From: CAYLMM01 sp964384825 | GTDB taxonomy: Bacteria; Krumholzibacteriota; Krumholzibacteriia; LZORAL124-64-63 | Reading direction: 5' to 3' | Length of the DNA stretch: 56,626 nucleotides | Assembly: GCA_964384825.1 (NCBI GenBank) | Contig: CAYLMM010000011.1 | Span: 1-56,626 of the forward strand | In this document: in pieces, positions 10,267 through 19,800 of the stretch | Layout: every line of letters starts with the position of its first letter | How positions within the stretch are numbered: position 1 is the stretch's first letter | Made by a program: the position numbers and the translations under genes | The notes under the pieces: model-generated | The model's input: the letters and a program-made list of their open reading frames with translations, nothing else | The model's database searches: none | Told to the model about the DNA's origin: nothing

Positions 10267-11391
10267 CTAGGCCATCGGCCGGGGCTTCACCCGGTGCTTT
10301 TCCGCGAAGCCGAGGAACTGCTCGTCCGCCGCGCCCGGCGGTCCGTGCATCTGCAGGGGCTCGACGTCGCCGACGTAGTTCATCTCCAGCAGGACCGGCC
10401 CGCGGGTGGTCAGGGCCACGTCCCAGTGCTGCATCCGGAAGGGCGAGAAGGCCCGCGCCGCGGTGAACGCCAGCGCGACGATCTCGTCCCATCCTTCGAT
10501 GACGTGTCCTTCGATGAGTTGCCCCGTGTCCGGATGATGGGCGCGGTTGCGGCGTTCCGGGCCGGCGATCTCGATCACGTCGCCGATGCGCCCGGTGGCG
10601 GGATCGATCCGTGAGCTGAGCGTGCCGGTGGTCAGGCCGCGGGCGTTCGAGACGTGGGCCCGCTCGCGCGGCAGCAGCATCCCGCAGCGGAAGATCTCGG
10701 GCTCCCCGTCGCGCATCAGGATCACCATCCGGATCGACGAGAGGGTCGAGCCGCAGAGCGCGCGGATGTCGTCGCGGGGCTGCAGCATCTCGGTCAGCAG
10801 GTAGGTCCCCTGGCGGCCGGCGATGTCCAGGATGTCGTCGGCCAGTTCCTCGGCGGCGACGATCGAGGCGTCGGCCAGCCGGAAGCGGTCGCCCTCGAGA
10901 CGCTCGACGATGCCGCGGCCGCCGTAGCCGTGCGACGAGCTGGACGGCTTGCCGAACAGGGGCAGCTCGCCGGTCCCGCGCAGGAACCCCAGCAGATCCT
11001 CGCGCGTGGTCAGGGCCCGGTGGCGCTCGAAGGTGTCGACGCCCGGGGCGTAGATCGCGTGGATCCGCGGGGCCGGCAGTCCGAAGCTCTCGAGCAGCCG
11101 CGTCAGCAGGTGCTTCTCGTAGGCCACGGCGCGCAGGCTCGGATCGACGAACCGGCGCAGTTCCCGCTGGAACCGCCAGCCGCGGTAGGTCCCGAGCACC
11201 GAGCGGTCGGGGATCAGCTTCCGGTCGAAGAGGCTGTACTTGTAGTAGTCGGACGGGCCGATGCCCTGTTTCCGCAGCTTCAGCAGGTCCGCGGCCTGGG
11301 TGAGGTAGGAAACGCCGTGCAGCCTGCGCACGAGGGCCGCCGCCTCTCTCGCGGAGCGCAGGACCGCGAGCATGTTCCCCCATTTACCCAT
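10267..11391 (-). CDS. ATP-grasp protein of the sugar-transfer-associated type
   Basis: A 374-residue cytoplasmic protein. The N-terminal third is helical and basic (DLLKLRKQGIGPSDYYKYSLFD). The core has ATP-grasp features: a lysine in LFGKPSSSSHGYGGRGI (nucleotide-binding Lys and glycine-rich loop), the LLTEML strand, a later SIRMVILM strand, and a final metal-binding LLEMNYVGDVEPLQ with its E and N residues. This arrangement matches the ATPgrasp_ST family, found next to polysaccharide or amino-sugar genes, but here the neighbours give no such context. ATP-grasp enzymes join a carboxylate to an amine or similar group through an acyl-phosphate. The start at 11391 is chosen because GGAGG lies six bases upstream; an earlier in-frame ATG would add 22 basic residues with no ribosome site. 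Confidence 0.75.
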   Translation of the reverse strand: MGKWGNMLAVLRSAREAAALVRRLHGVSYLTQAADLLKLRKQGIGPSDYYKYSLFDRKLIPDRSVLGTYRGWRFQRELRRFVDPSLRAVAYEKHLLTRLLESFGLPAPRIHAIYAPGVDTFERHRALTTREDLLGFLRGTGELPLFGKPSSSSHGYGGRGIVERLEGDRFRLADASIVAAEELADDILDIAGRQGTYLLTEMLQPRDDIRALCGSTLSSIRMVILMRDGEPEIFRCGMLLPRERAHVSNARGLTTGTLSSRIDPATGRIGDVIEIAGPERRNRAHHPDTGQLIEGHVIEGWDEIVALAFTAARAFSPFRMQHWDVALTTRGPVLLEMNYVGDVEPLQMHGPPGAADEQFLGFAEKHRVKPRPMA

Positions 11392-11452
11392 GATGATCCT
11401 CCGGGATGGTTTCCGACTGGTGCGACGTGGATGTCCGCGGCGCGGAAAGGGG

Positions 11453-11482
11453 ATCATAGAGCCCCGCGCGATTCGTTCTCAA
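11453..11482 (-). promoter_or_regulatory. Promoter of ATP-grasp gene
   Basis: On the minus strand TTGAGA (11482-11477) and TATGAT (11458-11453) are 18 bases apart, each a five-of-six match to the sigma-70 consensus. The predicted leader is about 55 bases. Confidence 0.65.
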
Positions 11483-11544
11483 GACTTTCCTGCGGATGAC
11501 GATTTCCAAGTGGTCTCGCCCTGGGACGATATTTATGGGGGTTC

Positions 11545-13257
11545 GTGTTGTCCGAGCGTTTCCATCGCCCGGCGTTGATGCAAGCCGGAACTTCGCCGCC
11601 GTCCGCGAACGTCGACCGGACGTCCGCGCGGGCGGATCTCTATCGGGCCGTGGTCGAGCATTCCCTCGATCTGATCTTCGTGCTCGACGGCGCCGGCGCG
11701 TGCACTTACGCGGGGCCGTCGGCGGCCCGGCATTGCGATCGCCCGGACGACGATTTCGTGGGCCGCCGCCTGGCCGATGATGTCCACGACTACGACCGCG
11801 GATCGTTCGAGGACGTCCTCGATCACGCCCGCCGCTTCCCCGGCGAGTCGGTGCGCATCGAGGACCTGCGCCTGAAACGTTCCGACGGCACCTGGCTGCA
11901 CTGCGAAGGCTCCTGCATCGGAATGCTGAACGAGCAGAGCGTCCAGGGGATCATCATCTCCCTGCGCGACATCACGCGCCGCCGCCGCGCCGAGAACTGG
12001 CTGCGCAAGTTCAAGGCCATCGCCGACGCCGCCTGCTACGGGGCCCTGATGACCGATCTCGACGGCAACATCCTGTACCTGAACCGGGCCTGCGCGGAAC
12101 TCCACCGGCGGGATCCGGCCGACCTGATCGGCGGCAACATCTCGACCTTCCATTCCCCGGAGCAGATGGCGGAAGTGGAGGATCTTCACGCGAGGCTGGC
12201 GCGGGAGGGAAGTCTTTCGGCGGTCGAGGCGTGGCACGTGCGCAGCGACGGCGAGACCTTCCCGATCCTGCTCAACGCGATGATGATGTGCGACGATTCC
12301 GGCGAGGGGGAATTCATCTCGGCCACGCTGGTCGACATCACCGAGCGCAAGGAGGCCGAGCAGGACGTCCGGCGCCTCAACAAGGCCCTGCGCCGCCGGG
12401 TCGCGGAGGGGACCGAGCGGCTGGAGCAGGCCCAGTCCGACCTGATCGAGTCGAAGAAGATGGCGGCGCTCGGCGGACTGGTCGCCGGGGTCGCCCACGA
12501 GATCAACACCCCGGTCGGGGTCGGGGTGACGGCGGCTTCCCATCTGGTCGGGAAGTTCGAGCATTACCGGCGGCTCTTCGAATCCGGGAAGCTGCGCCGG
12601 TCGGATTTCATGACCCTGCTGCAGGTCGGCGAAGAGGCCTCGCGGATGATCCAGTCGAACCTGCGCCGCGCCGCCGAACTGGTCCAGAGCTTCAAGCAGG
12701 TCGCGGCCGACCAGTCCTCCGAGGCGCAGCGGCGGATGGAGCTGCGCGATTATCTCGCCGACATCCTGCTGAGCCTGCGGCCGCAGCTGAAGCAGAAGAA
12801 CGTCGACGTGGTCCTGGAATGCCCCGAGGGAATCGTCCTGGACAGCCATCCCGGGGCGATCAGCCAGATCGTGACCAACCTGGTGATGAACTCGCTGGTC
12901 CACGCCTTCCCGGGCGGCGGGGCGGGGAATCTCGCGCTGCGGGCCGATGTCCGGGACGGATCCCTGCGCCTGGAGTTCGAGGATGACGGGCGGGGCATGG
13001 AGCGCGAGGAGCGTGAGCGGGTCTTCGAGCCCTTCTTCACCACCCGGCGCGGCGAGGGGGGATGCGGCCTGGGCATGGCCGTGGTCTACAGCCTGGTGAC
13101 CGGCACCCTGGGCGGAACCATCCGCTGCATCAGCGCTCCGGGCGAGGGGACGGGGTACGTCGTCGAGGCCCCGGTCGCGGTGGTCGGCGGCCACCATCCC
13201 GAATCCGCCGGCCGGATCCCCTACGGACTTTCCCCGGCCATTCCCGGCTTGAACTGA
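11545..13257 (+). CDS. PAS-PAS sensor histidine kinase
   Basis: A 570-residue soluble histidine kinase with no membrane segment, so it senses a cytoplasmic signal. Order: PAS (about 30-145), PAS (about 152-265), a short coiled coil, a dimerisation/phosphoacceptor domain with LVAGVAHEINTPVG (His318), and an HATPase domain with NLVMNSLVHA (N box), DDGRGM (G1) and GLGMAVV (G2). A non-standard stretch with VGVTAASHL follows the H-box, and the same stretch occurs in the large kinase at 16810. The start is GTG with only a weak upstream GGGGG; ATG at 11578 is an alternative. The 3' end overlaps the msrB 3' end by 37 bases. No response regulator gene is adjacent, so its partner is unknown. Confidence 0.88.
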   Translation: MLSERFHRPALMQAGTSPPSANVDRTSARADLYRAVVEHSLDLIFVLDGAGACTYAGPSAARHCDRPDDDFVGRRLADDVHDYDRGSFEDVLDHARRFPGESVRIEDLRLKRSDGTWLHCEGSCIGMLNEQSVQGIIISLRDITRRRRAENWLRKFKAIADAACYGALMTDLDGNILYLNRACAELHRRDPADLIGGNISTFHSPEQMAEVEDLHARLAREGSLSAVEAWHVRSDGETFPILLNAMMMCDDSGEGEFISATLVDITERKEAEQDVRRLNKALRRRVAEGTERLEQAQSDLIESKKMAALGGLVAGVAHEINTPVGVGVTAASHLVGKFEHYRRLFESGKLRRSDFMTLLQVGEEASRMIQSNLRRAAELVQSFKQVAADQSSEAQRRMELRDYLADILLSLRPQLKQKNVDVVLECPEGIVLDSHPGAISQIVTNLVMNSLVHAFPGGGAGNLALRADVRDGSLRLEFEDDGRGMEREERERVFEPFFTTRRGEGGCGLGMAVVYSLVTGTLGGTIRCISAPGEGTGYVVEAPVAVVGGHHPESAGRIPYGLSPAIPGLN

Positions 13258-13751
13258 AGCGCCACCGAGTTGATGCAGTAGCGCAGGCCCGTGGGCTCGG
13301 GGCCGTCGGGAAAGACGTGCCCGAGATGGGCGTCGCAGCGGGCGCAGAGCACCTCGGTGCGCACCATGCCGGCGCTGGTGTCGCGCGCGGTGGCGATGCT
13401 CGCGGGGGTCGCCGGTTCGAAGTAGCTGGGCCAGCCGCAGCCGGCGTCGAATTTCGTGTCCGACAGGAACAGCGGATTCCCGCAGCCGGCGCAGACGTAA
13501 AGCCCGATCTCGTCGTGGCGATCGTAGACGCCGCTGTAGGGGGGCTCGGTGCCCTTCTGCCGCATCACGCGGTACTGCTCGGGACTCAGCAGCCGGCGCC
13601 ATTGCTCATCGCTGCGGCGGAATTCCCGTTCCTGGTCGGTCATCTGTTTCTCCTCGGCTTTCGCGGGTCCGTTCGCCGGCGCGGCGGATACCGGCGGCGC
13701 GGAAAGCGCGGCCGCCGTCGCGAGCGTGAGCATCATCATCAGGGCGCGCAT
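13221..13751 (-). CDS. msrB: Peptide-methionine (R)-S-oxide reductase MsrB, exported
   Basis: A 176-residue enzyme that reduces the R form of oxidised methionine in proteins. An N-terminal signal peptide (to about residue 24, ending VSAAP) places it outside the cytoplasm. The zinc site is complete: Cys87/Cys90 (CAGC) and Cys136/Cys139 (CARC). The catalytic cysteine is Cys159 in RYCINSVAL, and Cys105 in AGCGWPSY may act as resolving cysteine. GGGAGG stands five bases before the ATG. The gene has its own promoter at 13772-13800. The last 37 bases run antisense to the end of the histidine kinase gene. A periplasmic MsrB suits a cell with many heme proteins and oxidant exposure at the envelope, though this is inference. 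Confidence 0.95.
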   Translation of the reverse strand: MRALMMMLTLATAAALSAPPVSAAPANGPAKAEEKQMTDQEREFRRSDEQWRRLLSPEQYRVMRQKGTEPPYSGVYDRHDEIGLYVCAGCGNPLFLSDTKFDAGCGWPSYFEPATPASIATARDTSAGMVRTEVLCARCDAHLGHVFPDGPEPTGLRYCINSVALQFKPGMAGESP

Positions 13752-13771
13752 AGGAACCTCCCATCCCGGAC

Positions 13772-13800
13772 AATCTAGGATCGATTCCGTCCCGTAACAA
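13772..13800 (-). promoter_or_regulatory. Promoter of msrB
   Basis: On the minus strand TTGTTA (13800-13795) and TAGATT (13777-13772) are exactly 17 bases apart. The RNA would start near 13765, about 14 bases before the msrB ATG. Confidence 0.6.
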
Positions 13801-13825
13801 TGGCGGTGGCGGGATGTTCCGGGGA

Positions 13826-14380
13826 TCAGAGATGGTCGGCCAGGATCTTCACGCCGATGCCCAGCAGGATCAGGCCGCCGACGACCTCCATCCGGGGGCC
13901 GAAACGCCGGCCGAGGCGGACGCCCAGGCGCAGGCCGGCTGCCGAGAGGATGGCCGTCACCACGCCGATCACCACGCAGGGATACCAGATCTCGACCCGC
14001 AGCATGGCCAGGCCCAGTCCGACGGCGAGGGCGTCGATGCTCGTCGCGACGCTCAGCAGGACCAGCGAGACTCCGCGGGAGGGATCGTCGCCGTCGGCCG
14101 CGTCTTCGGGGCCGAGGCCCGAGCGCAGCATCCGCACGGCCACGAAGGCCAGCAGGCCGAAGGCGACCCAGTGATCGACCGCGGCGATCGAGTCGACCAG
14201 GCGGCGGCCGGCCAGCCAGCCGAGGGCTGGCATCACGCCCTGGAAGAGGCCGAAGTGGAATCCCAGACGGAAAGCGGCGCGGCCGCCGCGGGACCGTCCG
14301 GCGGCGCCGGCGCCCAGCGAGACCGCGAAGGCGTCCATGGCCAATCCGACGGCCACCAGGAATATCTCGAGAAAGCTCAT
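13826..14380 (-). CDS. mntP: Manganese efflux pump MntP family protein
   Basis: A 184-residue inner-membrane protein with six hydrophobic segments in two similar halves. Each half carries the conserved acidic signature: GLAMDAFAVSLG near the N-terminus and ATSIDALAVGLG in the second half, the metal-path aspartates of MntP (formerly DUF204/YebN). Such proteins export manganese ions and protect against excess. Length matches the family (about 185). There is no obvious yybP-ykoY (manganese) riboswitch: the space to the next, divergent gene is only 107 bases. Placed next to msrB, the pair may be part of oxidative or metal stress defence, but they have separate promoters as far as I can see. Confidence 0.9.
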   Translation of the reverse strand: MSFLEIFLVAVGLAMDAFAVSLGAGAAGRSRGGRAAFRLGFHFGLFQGVMPALGWLAGRRLVDSIAAVDHWVAFGLLAFVAVRMLRSGLGPEDAADGDDPSRGVSLVLLSVATSIDALAVGLGLAMLRVEIWYPCVVIGVVTAILSAAGLRLGVRLGRRFGPRMEVVGGLILLGIGVKILADHL

Positions 14381-14426
14381 GGAGCGAAGATTATGGCCCC
14401 GGCGGTCGATTGTACAGGCGGACGGC

Positions 14427-14455
14427 TTGACCCGGCGGGCTTCGGGACGGACAAT
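14427..14455 (+). promoter_or_regulatory. Promoter of the Tat-exported phosphodiesterase gene
   Basis: TTGACC (14427-14432) and GACAAT (14450-14455) are exactly 17 bases apart. The predicted leader is about 26 bases and includes GGGAGC as ribosome site before the ATG at 14488. Confidence 0.6.
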
Positions 14456-14487
14456 GTGCCTACGGTCCGAAACCCATCGGGAGCATC

Positions 14488-16482
14488 ATGGAACGACGCG
14501 ACTTCTTGAAATACGCAGGCGTCGCCGCCGCCCTGGCGGCCGCGCCGCCGGGTCTGCTGCTGCGCCTGCCCGGACGGGCCGACGCCGCGGGCAAGGCCCC
14601 CAAGGTCCTCTGCCTCGGCTTCGACGGCATGGACCCGCTGCTGCTGCGGGAATATCTCGACGCCGGCGGGATGCCCAACTTCGCGCGGGCGATCGCGACG
14701 GGGCGTTTCCGGCCCTGCGGCACCTCGACGCCGCCCCAGTCGCCGGTGGCCTGGTCGAACTTCATCACCGGGACCGATCCCGGCGGCCACGGCATCTGCG
14801 ACTTCATCCACCGCGATCCGGCCACCCTGACGCCGCATCTGTCGATCGCCGAGGCGAAGGCCGCTTCGCGCTTCATCAAGGTGGGCGGATGGAAGCTGCC
14901 CCGATCGAGCGGGTCGGTCACCCTGCTGCGCCGCGGCCGCGCCTTCTGGGAGGACCTGTCGGCCGCCGGCATCGACGTCACCATCTTCAAGATGCCTTCG
15001 AACTACCCCCCGGTCGATTGCGGGGCCCGCTCGATCTCGGGCATGGGCACGCCGGACATCCTCGGCACCTACGGCATCTACACCCTGTTCACCCAGCAGG
15101 AGAATCCGCCGCGGGACACCGGCGGCGGGCGCGTCGTGAAGATCGACCCGGGCGCGCGGCGGTTCACCGGCGAGTTGTTGGGGCCGCCGAACACCTGGCG
15201 CGACGGGGATCCGGACACCGGCTGCCCGGTCGACGTGGTGATCGACGCGCAACACGGCGCGGTGAAGATCACCTGCTGCGACGACGAGTTCGTGCTGAAG
15301 CAGGGGGAGTGGAGCGATTGGGTGCGGGTGCGGTTCCCGCTGGTGGCCCATCTGAAGGACGTCACCGGGATCTGCCGCTTCCGCCTGATCGAAGGCGGGC
15401 CGCGGATGAGGCTGTACGTGACGCCGGTGCAGATCGATCCCGAGGATCCGGTCATGCCCATCTGCGCCCCGGAGAGCTATTCCCGCGAGCTGGCCGCGGC
15501 GACGGGGCCGTATTTCACCCAGGGCCTGCCGGACGACACCAAGGCGCTCGACGAGGGCGTCTTCAGCGACGCCGACTACGTCTCGCAGTCGGATCTGGTG
15601 CTCGCCGAGCGCCACGCGCAGTTCCATTACGAACTGGATCGATTCCGCGGGCTGGACGGCGGATTCCTGTTCTTCTACTTCAACTCGCTCGACCAGAATT
15701 CGCACATGTTCTGGCGCGCCGCCGATCCCCTCTCGCCGACGCACGAGCCGGGCGGCGCCTTCGCCGGACGGATCCGCGACATCTACCACGACATGGACCG
15801 GGTGCTGGGCGAGGCTCTGGACGCGGTGGGGGACGAGGCCCACGTCTTCGTCGTCTCCGACCACGGCTTCTCGCCCTACCGGCGATCGTTCCATCTGAAC
15901 CGGTGGCTGCTGGACAACGGTTTCCTGGCCCTGCGCCCCGGCGCTTCGCCGGAAAGCGTTTCCTACCTCTCGGGCGTGGACTGGCGGCGGACGCGGGCCT
16001 ACGGCCTGGGGATCAACTCGCTGTACCTGAACCTGGCCGGACGCGAGCGGCGGGGCGTTGTGGCCGGCGGCGCGGAACGGGAGGATCTGCTGCGGGAACT
16101 GGTCGCGGGACTGGAGTCGGTGACCGATCCGGTCGTCGGCGGACAGGTGGTGCGCCGCGCCAGGCGAACCGACGAGGCCTATCACGGGCCCTGCACGGGC
16201 GACTGCTGCGACATCGTGGTCGGATGCGAACGAGGCTGGCGGATCTCCAACGAATCGGCTCTCGGCGGCGTGCCGCCGACGGTGCTGTCGGACAATCCTC
16301 TGAAGTGGAGCGGCGACCATTGCCAGGAGGCCGCGGCGGTGCCCGGCGTGCTGGTCTGCAACCGCCCCTTCGCCTGCGACCAACCGACCCTGCTGGACAT
16401 GGCGCCCACCTTCCTGCGCCTCTACGGTCTCGATCCCTCGCCGCAGATGCTGGGGTCGGACATTTTCGCACCCGGGGCCTGA
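14488..16482 (+). CDS. Alkaline phosphatase superfamily protein (type I phosphodiesterase/nucleotide pyrophosphatase-like), Tat signal
   Basis: A 664-residue exported hydrolase. The N-terminus carries a twin-arginine signal (RRDFLKYAGVAAAL). The metal-dependent core is visible: first metal aspartate in GFDGMDP (Asp46), a likely nucleophile serine in PPQSPVAWSNFITG (Ser90), then GGHGICDF, a paired D-H in NSLDQNSHMFW, VVSDHGFSP, and a final metal histidine region later. The C-terminal part has LLDMAPTFLRLYGL as in sulfatase/phosphodiesterase relatives. The family cleaves phosphodiester or phosphomonoester bonds in nucleotides, lipids or glycans; the nearest well-populated group is simply called 'alkaline phosphatase family protein' and its substrate is not known. 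Although the phoB-phoR genes are in the window, no Pho-box-like element is seen upstream of this gene. Confidence 0.88.
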   Translation: MERRDFLKYAGVAAALAAAPPGLLLRLPGRADAAGKAPKVLCLGFDGMDPLLLREYLDAGGMPNFARAIATGRFRPCGTSTPPQSPVAWSNFITGTDPGGHGICDFIHRDPATLTPHLSIAEAKAASRFIKVGGWKLPRSSGSVTLLRRGRAFWEDLSAAGIDVTIFKMPSNYPPVDCGARSISGMGTPDILGTYGIYTLFTQQENPPRDTGGGRVVKIDPGARRFTGELLGPPNTWRDGDPDTGCPVDVVIDAQHGAVKITCCDDEFVLKQGEWSDWVRVRFPLVAHLKDVTGICRFRLIEGGPRMRLYVTPVQIDPEDPVMPICAPESYSRELAAATGPYFTQGLPDDTKALDEGVFSDADYVSQSDLVLAERHAQFHYELDRFRGLDGGFLFFYFNSLDQNSHMFWRAADPLSPTHEPGGAFAGRIRDIYHDMDRVLGEALDAVGDEAHVFVVSDHGFSPYRRSFHLNRWLLDNGFLALRPGASPESVSYLSGVDWRRTRAYGLGINSLYLNLAGRERRGVVAGGAEREDLLRELVAGLESVTDPVVGGQVVRRARRTDEAYHGPCTGDCCDIVVGCERGWRISNESALGGVPPTVLSDNPLKWSGDHCQEAAAVPGVLVCNRPFACDQPTLLDMAPTFLRLYGLDPSPQMLGSDIFAPGA

Positions 16483-16809
16483 GCGCCGGAGGGGGCGCCC
16501 GGAGCCCCCTTCCGCCCGTCGTCTGCCCGTAGTCCATCATTGACGGAAATCAGAGTCATGCGGTAGGGGTATTGGATCCGGCCGGCGGCGGTCGATTTCG
16601 GGCCGCGGCGGCAGGATGGCGACCGGCCGGATCGGCGCCCGGGGCCCGAGCAGGCATCCATCCCGGAGCCGGAGAGATGTAAGATATTGTCGTGATGATG
16701 GTTATGACATCGATCGATCGCGGCCGGAGGCGGCATGCTCGTTGCTATATCGCCTTCCGGCGCATCGTGCTCATTGCCGGGAAACCGATAATTTGGAGTC
16801 GAACCGCAA
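16483..16809. other. 327-base intergenic region upstream of the large histidine kinase
   Basis: No credible gene is seen here. Just after the phosphodiesterase stop is an imperfect hairpin at 16488-16512 (GGAGGGGGC against GCCCCCTTCC) without a T run, which may end or stabilise the upstream RNA. TTGACG at 16540-16545 could be a -35 element, but the facing -10 (GTAGGG or TAGGGG) is poor. The last 130 bases are clearly richer in A+T than their surroundings and hold GATAATTTGGAG just before the kinase start, so the kinase promoter is probably in this part. Confidence 0.4.
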
Positions 16810-19800
16810 ATGTTCTCTGACATCATCCCCACCAGGATCGGAACCGGCGACGGCCGGCAGGTCGAGGCTCTGGACATTTTCGGCAACGTCCTGCGGCGCG
16901 CGGACAATTCCCGCGCCCTGGGCCGCTATCTCTGTCGCGAATTGGCTCGTCTGACCGGCGCGGGGCACGGACTGCTGTTGCTGGCGCCCCGGTCGGGCGG
17001 CGGCGACCCCGATATCCGGATCCTCGACGAATGGACCGAACAGGCCGTTCCGCTGGCCGACCGGCCCGGGGTGATGGATCTGGCCGAGAACGTTCTCGCG
17101 CTCCAGGAGCCGACCCTCGTTCGCCCGCGCCGCATGGGATCGCAGATCGAGCGGATGGTTCAGAAGATCGGCGCCGGCCAGATGATGATCCTTCCGCTGG
17201 GAACCCGCGAAAACATGTCGGGCCTGCTTTTCCTTTCCGGGGTTCCCGAGGATCCCCTGCTCGAGGCGGTGCTCGAGGGCATCAAGCTGCCCTGCACCCT
17301 GATCGGGCTGGTGCTGAACAACGCCCTGCTCTTCGAGAACCAGCAGAATGCGCTGGCGCGGCGGACCGAGGAACTGACCGCCACCGAGAATCTCTACGAG
17401 GCCCTGGCCAACCTGTCCCCGATGGGCGTCTTCCGCTGCAGTCTCGACGGCGCCGTGACGCGGATGAACCAGAAATGCCGCGAGATGGGGGATTTCTCCC
17501 AGGACAGCTGCAGCCGCGAGGAGTGGGAGTCCCGGATCCATCCGGAAGACCGCGAGGCCGTCGAACGGGCCTGGCGGCGGGCTTCGGAGGAACTCGAGCC
17601 CGTCAGCATGGAAAAGCGCCTGGTTTCGAGAACGGGCAGCACGATCTGGATCTCCGCCCACGTGGCGCCCGAGATGGGAGCCGACGGCCGCGTCGCCGGC
17701 CTGATCGGCATGATCATGGACATCACCGACCGCCGGCGGGCGCAGGTCGAGCTCGAACGCAGCGAGCGCAACTACCGGTCGATCTTCGACACGGCCGCCA
17801 ACCTGATCACATCGTTCGACGCCACGGGCAAGATCATCGACGTCAACGGGCAGTCCCTGCAGATCCTGGGCTACGAGCCCGAGGAACTGATCGGCGAGAA
17901 CGTCGCGAAGATCATCCATCCCGACTACATGCGGAAGGCCCGGCGGTCGCTGCGGGAGATCGTCCGCGACGGATTCGCCTACGACCGGGAATACAGGATG
18001 GTGCGCAAGGACGGCCGGGTCATCGACGTGATGATCAATTCCTCGGCCCTGCGCGAAGAAAACGAGCGGTTCCTGCGCGTGATCTGCATCATCGACGACA
18101 TCACCGAGCGGCGGCGGACCGAGGAGGCCCTGCGGGAAAGCGAATCGAAATTCCGCGCCATCACCGAGAACACCAGCGACATCACCATGATCCTCGACGC
18201 CGGCGGCCGGTACCGGTACATCAGCCCCTCGCTGAACCGGTTCATCGACGGCGAGCTCCACGAGATGCTCGGGACGATGCCCGGCAAATTCCTGCATCCG
18301 GTCGACGTGCCGGTGGTGCGCGAGTACATCGACCTGGCGGCCCGGACTCCGGGCAAGACCCTGCAGATCTCCGACATCAGGATCATGCACAAGGACGGGC
18401 GCTGGCATCATCTGGGCGTCAGCCTGACCGGGATGCTCGACGTGCCCGGCGTCAACGGCATCGTCGTCGGCTGCCGCGACGTCACGGACCGGAAGATCGC
18501 CGAGGAGGAGCTGCGCAAGTTCAAGACGATCACCGACCGGGCCAGCTACGGCGCGGTGATCAACGATCTCGAAGGCCGGCTGCTGTACGTGAACCGGGCC
18601 TTCGCGCAGATGCACGGATACACGGTCCAGGAACTGCTGGGCCGCAACGCCTCGGTGCTGCACGCCCGCGAGGATCTCGAACGCGTGTACGAGCTGCGCC
18701 AGCGGGTCCAGCGCGAGGGCAGCGTCTCGGCCGAGGATCTCGATCACCGGCGCAAGGACGGCACCCGGTTCCCGACCCTGCACAACGCGACGCTGATCCG
18801 CGACGACCTGGGCAAGCCCCTGTTCATCTCGGCCAGCTACGTCGACGCCACCGAGGTCAAGCGGGCCGAGCAGGCCCTGAAGGAGAGCGAGCGCCGGCTG
18901 TCGACGCTCATGGGCAACCTGCCGGGCATGGCCTACCGCTGCCTGAACGACCGGCACTGGACGATGGAATTCGTCAGCCAGGGCTGCGAGAAGCTGACCG
19001 GCTACAAGCCCGAGCATCTGATCGGCAACAAGGGCATCTCCTACAACCACGTGATCCATCCCGAGGACCGCAAGATGGTCTGGGAAGAGGTCCAGGCCGG
19101 GATCGAGGCCGGCGAGACGTTCCGCCTCGAATACCGCATCATCACCGCCGACCGCGAGGAGAAGTGGGCCTTCGAGCAGGGCCGCGGCGTGCCGGGCCCC
19201 GACGGCGGGATCGAGGCGATCGAGGGCTTCATCACCGACATCACCGAACGGGTCCGGGCCGAGCAGCAGAGGCGCGTCTCGGAGAAGCGCTACCGCACGC
19301 TGTTCAGCATGATGATGGACGGTTTCGCGGTCCACGAACTGATCCGCGACCAGAACGGCAAGCCCTGCGACTACGAATTCATCGAGGTGAACCCCTCGTT
19401 CGAGGCCATCACCGGCATCCGGGCCCGCGACGCCCTCGACCGCCGGGCCAGCGAGATCCTGCCGAAGCAGAACGACCGATGGTGCGAACTCTACGCCCAG
19501 GTCGTCGACACCGGCGAGCCGATCCGGTTCGAGCAGTATTCCGAGGATGTCGGCCGCCACTTCGAGGTCTTCGCCTACCGGGTGCAGGGCAACCAGTTCG
19601 CCACCGTCTTCCGCGACATCAGCGAGCGGGTGCGGGCCGAGGCCGAGGCCCGCAAGCTGAACGAGGAGCTCGAGGCCCGGGTCGCCGAACGCACGGCCGA
19701 GCTCTGGGAGGCCAACACGGCCCTGCAGGAGACCAACACCGCCTTGCACGAGAGCCAGGACCAGATCCGCGAGACCCAGGCCGAACTGATCGAATCGAAG

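Noticed and set aside
14381..14487. Possible manganese (yybP-ykoY) riboswitch before mntP
   Set aside because: The intergenic space is only 107 bases and no typical paired stems are visible.
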